In this document: one piece after another, positions 1-4,839 of the stretch | Numbering within the stretch: the first letter of the stretch is position 1 | Layout: each line of letters begins with the position of its first letter | Assembly: GCA_041485385.1 (NCBI GenBank) | Contig: JBGPJM010000189.1 | Span: forward strand, 1-10,045 | Source: JBGPJM01 sp041485385 | GTDB lineage: Bacteria; Planctomycetota; Phycisphaerae; Phycisphaerales; UBA1924 | DNA length: 10,045 nucleotides | Direction of reading: 5' to 3' | The notes under the pieces: generated by a model | Database searches by the model: none | What the model was told of the DNA's origin: nothing | What the model saw: only the letters and a program-made list of their open reading frames with translations | Translations under genes and position numbers: made by a program

Positions 1-1228
1 AGAAGGGGAGCTTCACGATCTTGCCGTCGAGCGCGGCGCGGCCGGTGTCGACCTGGACGGCGGTTCCCTCGGCGGTGCTGGGAGTATCGAGGAGGGCCAT
101 GGCGATGGGGAAGCCGAGGGTGGGGCTCAGGCAGGCGCTGGTGACGATGCCGGCCTCGCGCGACCCGATCTTCACGGTGTTGCCCTGGCGCGCCGTGCGC
201 TTGCCCTCGATGGCGATCCCGACCAGCCTGCGGGCCGGGCCGCCCTGGTCGCGGGTTTTCTTGAGGGCGTCCATCCCGATGAATGCTTCCCCGCGCTCGT
301 CCTGGTCCTTGTCGAGGGAGATGGCGAAGTCGACGCCGCAGGAAAGGGCGTTGATCTCCTCGCCCAGCTCGTGCCCGTACAGGGGCATGCCGGCCTCCAT
401 GCGGAGCGTGTCGCGGCAGCCCAGGCCGGCGGGGCGGAGCACCGCCTGGGCCGCGCTCATGTCAACATCTTTGAGCAGGAGCTTCAGCGCCATGTTCACG
501 GCCGAGCCGGGGAGGATCACCTCCACACCGTCCTCCCCCGTGTAACCCGTGCGGCTGACGGTGAGCTTCATGACCACGAGGTTCTTGACCGTGAACCGAT
601 ATCGCTTGAGCGCCGGGATCTCCTTGCTGAACTTGCTCACCAGGTCCATGACGTTCGGGCCCTGCAGCGCCACCATCGCGGTCTTTTCGGTCTGGTCGTC
701 GATCGTCACGACAAAATCGCCGGCTCGTCGCACCTGGTCGAAGTGCTCGAGCAACTTCGCGCGGTTGCTGGCGTTGACCACGACCAGGAAATCGTCGTCG
801 TCCATCCGGTAGACGATCACATCGTCGCGCACGCCCCCCTGCGGGTTGCAGACCAGCGAGTAGCGGCACTGCCCGGCCTGCATGTCGCCGATCCGCCGGG
901 TGCACAATCGCTCGAGCAGCCGCCGGGCGTGCCGCCCGTGGATCCGCACACGCCCCATGTGCGACACGTCGAAGATCCCGCCGGAGGTCCGGACCTGGTG
1001 GTGCTCGTCGTGGATCCCCCCCCCTCCCCCTCCCCCCACCCCGCCCCCACCGCCGCCGGGAGTCGCCGGGCGCGAGTACCACATGGGCATCTCCCACCCC
1101 GCGTACTCGACCATCTTGGCGCCGTGATCAACGTGAAACTGGTGGAGCGGGGTTCGCAGCACGCGTCGGCCCTCTGTCGCGGGGTTGAGCGCGGGCCCCG
1201 GCCCCGGCTCGTCCCGCGCCGAACTCAT
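1..1228 (-). CDS. gcvT: Aminomethyltransferase, glycine cleavage system T protein (3' end cut by window edge)
   Basis: T protein of the cytoplasmic glycine cleavage system. It moves the aminomethyl carbon from lipoylated GcvH to tetrahydrofolate, giving 5,10-methylene-THF and ammonia. I translated 409 codons from ATG 1228. Family landmarks are AGWEMP (43-48), DEHHQVR (74-80), FDVSHMG (86-92), the folate-site stretch NPQGGVRDDVIVY (128-140), ALQGPN, SRTGYTGEDG, GLGCRDTLRMEAGMPLYGHE and a C-terminal SPTLGFPIAM. The last codons read KLPF, close to the usual family end, so only a few residues are missing. The oddity is an insert of 14 codons (residues 58-71, positions 1016-1057), all Gly except one Val, just before DEHH; in E. 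coli GcvT this is a short loop. The start is uncertain: ATG 1228 has no clear ribosome site, whereas GTG 1162 has GAGGG 7 bases upstream and gives a start (MLRTPLHQF) nearer the usual family N-terminus. It lies 68 bases downstream of the PilZ gene. Confidence 0.95.
   Translation of the reverse strand, partial: MSSARDEPGPGPALNPATEGRRVLRTPLHQFHVDHGAKMVEYAGWEMPMWYSRPATPGGGGGGVGGGGGGGIHDEHHQVRTSGGIFDVSHMGRVRIHGRHARRLLERLCTRRIGDMQAGQCRYSLVCNPQGGVRDDVIVYRMDDDDFLVVVNASNRAKLLEHFDQVRRAGDFVVTIDDQTEKTAMVALQGPNVMDLVSKFSKEIPALKRYRFTVKNLVVMKLTVSRTGYTGEDGVEVILPGSAVNMALKLLLKDVDMSAAQAVLRPAGLGCRDTLRMEAGMPLYGHELGEEINALSCGVDFAISLDKDQDERGEAFIGMDALKKTRDQGGPARRLVGIAIEGKRTARQGNTVKIGSREAGIVTSACLSPTLGFPIAMALLDTPSTAEGTAVQVDTGRAALDGKIVKLPF
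1016..1057 (-). repeat. Low-complexity G-rich tract encoding polyglycine within gcvT
   Basis: On the minus (coding) strand this is a series of G runs split by single bases. From the plus strand, the C runs are 9 (1016-1024), 5 (1026-1030), 6 (1032-1037), 4 (1039-1042) and 5 (1044-1048). It encodes six Gly, one Val and seven Gly in the correct gcvT frame. At least four runs of four or more G with one-base spacers match the G-quadruplex pattern. The 9-base homopolymer is a likely slippage or sequencing-error site. Confidence 0.9.
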
Positions 1229-1255
1229 GATAGCGAGCCCGTGCAGGACGCGGAG

Positions 1256-1297
1256 ACGGTGAGGCGGCGGTGAAACGCCGCGGCGCCGTCACACCGT
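1256..1297 (-). other. Nested inverted repeat between the PilZ gene and gcvT
   Basis: Two nested perfect 6-bp stems fill most of this gap. The outer stem is ACGGTG (1256-1261) with CACCGT (1292-1297); the inner is GCGGCG (1264-1269) with CGCCGC (1276-1281) around a six-base loop. The outer arm reaches the first base of the PilZ stop codon. No T tract follows, so it is not a standard intrinsic terminator. It could be an mRNA-processing or stability hairpin between the two genes, or chance in GC-rich DNA. Confidence 0.35.
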
Positions 1298-1725
1298 TAC
1301 TCGACGCCGTGCTGCTTCAGCCAGGACCGCAGCGACATTGACATGGGAATCTCGCGAAACTCCACGCCGGTGTGGTAGCGGGCCCCCTCGCCGTAGTTGC
1401 AGTGGCGGACCATGCCGAAGAACGCCTCGGCGTTCCCGGCCGTCGAGGTCGCCACGATGACCAGGCCGCACCCGACGCTCATCGGCTTCCGCGACCGGAA
1501 TCCGATACCGTTGCTGCTGATGTCGAGCCCGTCGCACTCCGCCACCTGGCCGAGGGCGCCCTGCTCGTCCACCTCGCAGACGGTGATCTGCTTGCGGTAC
1601 TTCCGACGCTCATGCTCGCGGAATGTGGCGCCGGCCTGGAGCGGTGCATCGCCACCGGCCTGCTTCGCGGGCGCGACGTTCTTGTCGTCCTTCTTGACCG
1701 TGCCCGACGCGCTGTTGATCTTCAT
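1297..1725 (-). CDS. PilZ domain protein with intact c-di-GMP-binding signature
   Basis: 142-residue protein, essentially a single PilZ domain after a Lys/Ala-rich N-terminus of about 35 residues. Both halves of the c-di-GMP signature are present: R40-x-x-x-R44 (RRKYR) and D68-x-S70-x-x-G73 (DISSNG), followed by the usual beta-barrel pattern (GIGFRSR, a Gly at 85, FFGMVRHCNY at 102-111, HTGVEFREIP). It has no catalytic, membrane or signal segment, so it is probably a small cytoplasmic c-di-GMP receptor or adaptor; the output is unknown. ATG 1725 was chosen because GGGAGGG (1734-1740) lies 8 bases upstream. The frame stays open further upstream, and ATG 1842 would add 39 residues. The gene lies between panC and gcvT on the same strand. 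A gapless paralog lies on the other side of panC. Confidence 0.88.
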   Translation of the reverse strand: MKINSASGTVKKDDKNVAPAKQAGGDAPLQAGATFREHERRKYRKQITVCEVDEQGALGQVAECDGLDISSNGIGFRSRKPMSVGCGLVIVATSTAGNAEAFFGMVRHCNYGEGARYHTGVEFREIPMSMSLRSWLKQHGVE

Positions 1726-1784
1726 CAGAGACGCCCTCCCTGGTGGCCGGCGTCGGTCCTGGGCGCCTGGATCCGATCGGGTGA

Positions 1785-1812
1785 AGTATTCCGGCGAGAG
1801 AGACTCGACCAA
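1785..1812 (-). promoter_or_regulatory. Weak sigma70-like promoter candidate for the PilZ gene
   Basis: Reading the minus strand, TTGGTC (1812-1807) and AATACT (1790-1785) are separated by 16 bases. The match to consensus is only 3/6 and 4/6. It would give a leader of roughly 50 bases ending in the good ribosome site before ATG 1725. It lies in the 178-base gap after panC, the largest gap in this minus-strand run, where an internal promoter would be plausible. The same DNA would be coding if translation began at 1842. Confidence 0.25.
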
Positions 1813-1903
1813 GATGCGCGCCGACTTGCGGCCGTCGCTCATGTCCGGACACACCTGTTTCGACCGGCCCGCACAACCGGCCCACCTTGCCCCTGTCGAG
1901 CGG

Positions 1904-2740
1904 CTACCCGACCGGCATCCACTCGGCGTTGTCCAAAAGCCGAACCGATCCGACCCGCCCGGCCACCAGCGCCCGCCTGTTCCCGACCGGCCTATCCCGC
2001 CCGACGGGCATGAGCGTGGTCGCGTGCCGCACGACCGCGTAGTCCACCTCCACGCCCGCGGCCTCCACGATCCGGCGCATCGCCCGCTCCGCCGAGGGCG
2101 CATCCGGCTGCGCCCTCGCCTCGATCAGCGCACGGCTGAGCGATAATCCACGCTGCCGCTCCGCGGCCGAGAGGAACTGGTTGCGGCTGCTCAGCGCCAG
2201 CCCGTCGGGCTCGCGGACCGTCGGCCTGGGGATGATCTCGACCGGCAGACCCTCCTGTCGCACGATCGCGCTGACCACCTGGAGTTGCTGCCAGTCCTTC
2301 TCACCGAACACCGCCGCGTCCGGACGCGTCAGCTCAAAGAGCCGCAGCACCACCTGGCACACGCCCGCGAAGTGCCCGGGCCTGATGGCATCCTCGAGCC
2401 TGGGCTCGGTCGCCACTGCCGGCAATGCCGGCACGCGGGCCGGTCGATCAGACGGGTAGACCACCTCGGCGGCCGGGGCGAAGACCGCGTCCGCCCCCGC
2501 CCCCTCGCACGCCAGGAGGTCCGCCTCCAGCGTCCGCGGGTAGCGGGAGAAGTCCTCTCTCGGGCCGAACTGGGTCGGGTTCACGAAGATCGTGACCAGA
2601 ACCGGCTTCCCCCTGCGATCGGCCGCTTCCCTTGCCGCCCGGATGAGCAGAAGGTGGCCCGCGTGCAACGCCCCCATGGTGGGGACGACAACGCCGCCCG
2701 CGAACCTCTCCAGCCCGGCCTCGCTGTTAAGCACGATCAT
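1904..2740 (-). CDS. panC: Pantoate--beta-alanine ligase (pantothenate synthetase)
   Basis: Cytoplasmic enzyme joining pantoate and beta-alanine with ATP, through a pantoyl-adenylate, to make pantothenate for coenzyme A. At 278 residues it is the normal family size. Signatures in order: PTMGALHAGH with the HxGH nucleotide-binding motif, FVNPTQFGPREDFSRYPRT, a VFAP motif, the EDAIRPGHFAGV stretch, VFGEKDWQQL and the KMSKS-like DGLALSSRN. The last residues (GSVRLLDNAEWMPVG) match the family end. I chose ATG 2740 because MIVLNSEAGLERF aligns with the start of E. coli PanC; an upstream in-frame TTG at 2776 would add 12 residues and reduce the gap to the preceding PilZ-like gene to 9 bases. Only a weak ribosome site (GGCGAG) is visible. 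No panB or panD lies in the window. The gene is flanked on both sides by PilZ-type genes on the same strand. Confidence 0.96.
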   Translation of the reverse strand: MIVLNSEAGLERFAGGVVVPTMGALHAGHLLLIRAAREAADRRGKPVLVTIFVNPTQFGPREDFSRYPRTLEADLLACEGAGADAVFAPAAEVVYPSDRPARVPALPAVATEPRLEDAIRPGHFAGVCQVVLRLFELTRPDAAVFGEKDWQQLQVVSAIVRQEGLPVEIIPRPTVREPDGLALSSRNQFLSAAERQRGLSLSRALIEARAQPDAPSAERAMRRIVEAAGVEVDYAVVRHATTLMPVGRDRPVGNRRALVAGRVGSVRLLDNAEWMPVG

Positions 2741-2785
2741 CGCCCAAAGGCTCGCCGGTCGGGCGTCGCGCGTCAACTCGCAACA

Positions 2786-3235
2786 TCAGAGTGTTCCCCG
2801 GGCCTCCCGCAGCTCCACCCAGTCGTTCACCGGCTCTGAATCCGGCATCCGCAGCAGGTTCATGCGTGTCCGGTGCAGCCCCACCCCGTCGTATTCGCAC
2901 TCCACCACCTGGCCGCACAGCGCCACCGGCGAATCGTCCACAAGGTGCACCGCCAGCACAACCAACCTGCCTGGGTAGCACATCCTCCGAGACCGGAAGA
3001 CCAGGTGCGAGCGGCTCAGCTCGCACGCGCGACCCGTCCACGTTGTGCCTGGGCGCCCTCGCTCGTCAAGTTCCGCCAGATCGAGCGCGGCCCGGAACGG
3101 AAGTCCCTCGCGGCGCGGGAGCTCCGCGACCGGTGAGTCCAACTCGCCCGTCACGGCCTGCGAAACCGGGGCGCGTTCGCCCCGTCCGGGCGTGATATCC
3201 GGCTTTCTGGTCACGCGTCTGGCTGAACGATCCAT
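2786..3235 (-). CDS. Degenerate PilZ-like protein lacking the c-di-GMP signature
   Basis: 149-residue protein. From E43 it aligns without any gap, over about 89 positions, with the PilZ protein at 1297-1725 (about 21 identities by hand count), sharing FRSR, the barrel glycines, a GxVxxCxY pattern and a late Pro. The binding residues are mostly lost: the first Arg of RxxxR is G44 (the second is kept as R48), and DxSxxG reads ELSRSH (72-77), with only the Ser retained. By sequence it should not bind c-di-GMP in the normal way; it may be a partner or structural paralog. The N-terminal 40 residues look charged and disordered. ATG 3235 was chosen for the GGGAGGAG stretch at 3238-3245, about 4 bases upstream. 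It is the first gene of the minus-strand run; panC starts 45 bases downstream. The PilZ assignment rests on my alignment to the neighbour, not on a profile search. Confidence 0.75.
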   Translation of the reverse strand: MDRSARRVTRKPDITPGRGERAPVSQAVTGELDSPVAELPRREGLPFRAALDLAELDERGRPGTTWTGRACELSRSHLVFRSRRMCYPGRLVVLAVHLVDDSPVALCGQVVECEYDGVGLHRTRMNLLRMPDSEPVNDWVELREARGTL

Positions 3236-3247
3236 GACTCCTCCCTG

Positions 3248-3289
3248 CCCGGTCAAGGCCGGGGGCGGGCCGATTCTGAACATCGGCCC
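3248..3289 (-). promoter_or_regulatory. Two adjacent hairpins in the leader of the degenerate PilZ gene
   Basis: Two inverted repeats lie immediately upstream of the ribosome site at 3238-3245. The first is a perfect 8-bp stem, GGGCCGAT (3267-3274) with ATCGGCCC (3282-3289), around a 7-base loop. The second is a 5-bp stem, CCCGG (3248-3252) with CCGGG (3259-3263), around a 6-base loop. On the transcript they would fold just before the start codon. They could be an operator for a dimeric repressor or a leader structure. They do not match any riboswitch class I know. Confidence 0.4.
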
Positions 3290-3444
3290 CGGAACACTCC
3301 TCCATCGTGCCCTTGCGCCGGGTTCTTTGCTGCCGGGCGCCCTTCGTCCACCCCGCGATCGGACGAGGCCACCGCCTCCGCACAGGTTGAAGCGGGCACG
3401 CCCGAGAACCCTCCGGCACGGCCCAGCCCCCGCGACGCCGCGGG

Positions 3445-3450
3445 TAGACT
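3445..3450 (+). promoter_or_regulatory. -10-like box placed for a leaderless transcript of the glycosyltransferase
   Basis: TAGACT (4/6 to TATAAT and of TAnnnT form) ends 9 bases before ATG 3460. A start about 7 bases after the box would leave a leader of only 2-3 bases. No -35-like hexamer is visible 16-18 bases upstream, and the start codon has no Shine-Dalgarno sequence. The spacing equals that seen at the better promoter at 4712-4741. Confidence 0.4.
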
Positions 3451-3459
3451 CAACCATCG

Positions 3460-4377
3460 ATGGCCGCCATCCACGTCATCGTCTCCACCCACACCACGCG
3501 CCACCTTCGGCGCGTGCTGCTGGGCATCGCCTGCCAGACTATCCGCCCAACGACGGTGATCGTCACCTGCGACAACAACGAGGCCGGCATCGGCCCACTC
3601 GTCCTCGCGAGCGCATCCGAGCTGGCCATGACGATCGATCTTGTCCGACGGGCGTTCCAAGGTCAGTCACGGAGCAGCCAGGTCCGGAACAACGGCGTGC
3701 GGGCGCTGCTCGAAACACGCCGGACCGATCCGGGCGACCGCCTCGTCTTTTTCGACGGCGACTGCTGCCCGCTCCCCGACACGCTGGCGCAGCATCACCG
3801 GCTCGGCGACTCGGGGGTGACCGCCCGCCCTGTCGTCGCCTTCCGCATCGACCTGAGCCCAGAACAGACCGAACTGTTCGATGAAGCGTCGCTCGGCGCG
3901 GGACGCTTGCCGATCGAGCCCACGCCCATGCAGCTTCACGCTCTCCGTGCCCGGCACAGGCGCTACCTGCGCCACGTGCTTCTCCGCCGTCTGGGGCTGG
4001 TCAAGGCGCACAAGCCCAAGCTTCTGAGCGCGAACTTCTCGGTCCCCCTGGGCCTGTACCAGCGGGTCAACGGGTTCGACGAGGAGTACATCGGCTACGG
4101 CCAAGAGGACGACGACCTGGGGCGCAGGCTGTACAAGGCCGGCCCGTTGCCGGCCGTGGGGGTTGCCCGGGCAATCGTCTATCACCAGCACCACCCCACC
4201 CGCGCCCCCGCCGCCTGGGAAGAGTCACCGAACGCGGCACGCTTCGCCCGTCCCTGGCAACAGCGCTGCGGCCGCGGGCTGCAGAGCCCCATCGAACAGC
4301 CCGAGCCGGTCCGCACGACGCTCGGCCCCGGACGGGAGATCAGCGCACATACGGGCGTGAGCGCGACGGCGGGCTGA
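3460..4377 (+). CDS. Family 2-like glycosyltransferase (GT-A fold) with C-terminal galactosyltransferase-type motif
   Basis: 305-residue protein, probably cytoplasmic, transferring sugar from a nucleotide-sugar donor. The N-terminus has the GT2 Rossmann-like pattern (HVIVSTHTTRHLRRVLLGI, then QTIRPTTVIVTCDNN at 26-40). SQVRNNGVRALL (73-84) matches the conserved ARNxG region. FFDGDCCP carries the metal and nucleotide DxD motif at D99-G100-D101. The block GFDEEYIGYGQEDDDLGRRL (205-224) is typical of the acceptor and catalytic region of Glyco_transf_7C/GT2 enzymes, with the EDD at 216-218. A His-rich stretch (YHQHHP, 241-246) follows. The last 40 or so residues look disordered and overlap the convergent zinc-ribbon gene by 38 bases. 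No membrane segment is seen, so it is not a processive synthase. No other polysaccharide genes are nearby, so donor and product cannot be inferred. Confidence 0.88.
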   Translation: MAAIHVIVSTHTTRHLRRVLLGIACQTIRPTTVIVTCDNNEAGIGPLVLASASELAMTIDLVRRAFQGQSRSSQVRNNGVRALLETRRTDPGDRLVFFDGDCCPLPDTLAQHHRLGDSGVTARPVVAFRIDLSPEQTELFDEASLGAGRLPIEPTPMQLHALRARHRRYLRHVLLRRLGLVKAHKPKLLSANFSVPLGLYQRVNGFDEEYIGYGQEDDDLGRRLYKAGPLPAVGVARAIVYHQHHPTRAPAAWEESPNAARFARPWQQRCGRGLQSPIEQPEPVRTTLGPGREISAHTGVSATAG

Positions 4378-4702
4378 CGCTCTCGCTCCTCCACCCGATC
4401 GGGCGCTTCAGCAGCGTCGCGACCACTCGCCCCAACCACCACCACACACCGCGAGAGCGCCGCGAGCGCCGGCCCCGGCCGGACGCGGCTTCGGCACGAC
4501 GACTCACCCGGCGCGACGATTCGATGAACCCCTCAAGCTCGGCGTAGCTCCGCGGCGGGCGCGCGTACAGATCCTGCCCGCAGCCCGGGCAGACCAGCGC
4601 GGCGTCGTAACCGTCTCGTTGCAGCTCCGCCCCCCGGTATCCGCACCCGAGGCACACTCTGCGGGTGTGCCGGCTCGGCACCCAGATCCTGAACTGAGTC
4701 AT
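4340..4702 (-). CDS. Small zinc-ribbon protein of unknown function
   Basis: 120-residue protein that I do not recognise beyond its fold elements. Residues 17-41 form a four-cysteine zinc ribbon: C17-x2-C20, a 17-residue loop, then C38-x2-C41 (CLGC, then CPGCG). An Arg-rich low-complexity segment follows (about 64-84). A short hydrophobic tryptophan-rich stretch, GVWWWLGRVVATLL (85-98), could be an amphipathic or very short membrane-associated helix. The C-terminus is rich in Ser, Pro and Arg. The start at ATG 4702 is supported by a promoter whose -10 box ends 9 bases upstream; there is no Shine-Dalgarno site. The frame remains open far upstream into the pyrG region, but that part is antisense-type noise. 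The 3' end overlaps the convergent glycosyltransferase gene. The basic tail would suit nucleic-acid or membrane-surface contact, which is inference. Confidence 0.68.
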   Translation of the reverse strand: MTQFRIWVPSRHTRRVCLGCGYRGAELQRDGYDAALVCPGCGQDLYARPPRSYAELEGFIESSRRVSRRAEAASGRGRRSRRSRGVWWWLGRVVATLLKRPIGWRSESVSPPSRSRPYVR

Positions 4703-4711
4703 GGCGACGCC

Positions 4712-4741
4712 ACTATACCGCGCGCCCCTTCCTCGGTTCAA
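4712..4741 (-). promoter_or_regulatory. Sigma70-type promoter for the zinc-ribbon gene, leaderless geometry
   Basis: On the minus strand, TTGAAC (4741-4736, 4/6) and TATAGT (4717-4712, 5/6) are separated by 18 bases. This is the best promoter match in the window. The -10 box ends 9 bases before ATG 4702, so the expected transcription start is only 2-3 bases from the AUG. That fits the absence of a ribosome-binding site and supports this start codon. Confidence 0.6.
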
Positions 4742-4819
4742 TCCCTCCAAATGCCGACTTCCGACGCGCAGCCGCGGAACCGCCGTGACCTCCCCACCCC
4801 ACTCCGGCGAGGCCGCCCT

Positions 4820-4839
4820 GCTCACACGACCTGGTGAGC
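4820..4839 (-). terminator. Hairpin over the pyrG stop codon, possible weak terminator
   Basis: A perfect 6-bp stem, GCTCAC (4820-4825) with GTGAGC (4834-4839), has an 8-base loop. It spans the last pyrG codons and the TGA at 4822-4824. No T-rich run follows on the minus strand, so it is not a canonical intrinsic terminator. It could mark the transcript end or protect the 3' end. Confidence 0.25.

Larger units (their letters stand above)
3236..3459. other. Divergent intergenic spacer between the PilZ-like and glycosyltransferase genes
   Basis: A 224-base spacer that must hold the promoters of two divergent genes. Apart from the leader hairpins (3248-3289) and a -10-like box (3445-3450) before the glycosyltransferase, I see no well-matched sigma70 promoter on the minus strand and no convincing small ORF. 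Reading frames do stay open through it, but without gene-like composition or starts. Confidence 0.6.

Noticed and set aside
1016..1057. Frameshift or pseudogene in gcvT at the C-rich tract
   Set aside because: Codon-by-codon reading keeps the same frame before and after the tract, with family motifs on both sides.
371..1273. A 300-codon open frame on the plus strand opposite gcvT
   Set aside because: The minus strand reads as a continuous GcvT across the whole region; the plus-strand product has no domain-like pattern.
1229..1296. Glycine riboswitch before gcvT
   Set aside because: The gap is only 68 bases and lacks the conserved core sequences and tandem aptamer layout of glycine riboswitches; only simple nested stems are present.
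1857..1885. Repeated ACCGGCCC elements after panC as a terminator
   Set aside because: The copies are in direct, not inverted, orientation and no T tract follows; they are probably chance in GC-rich DNA.
3248..3289. c-di-GMP riboswitch upstream of the PilZ-like gene
   Set aside because: The two hairpins are too short and lack the conserved GEMM-type core bases and tetraloop-receptor arrangement.
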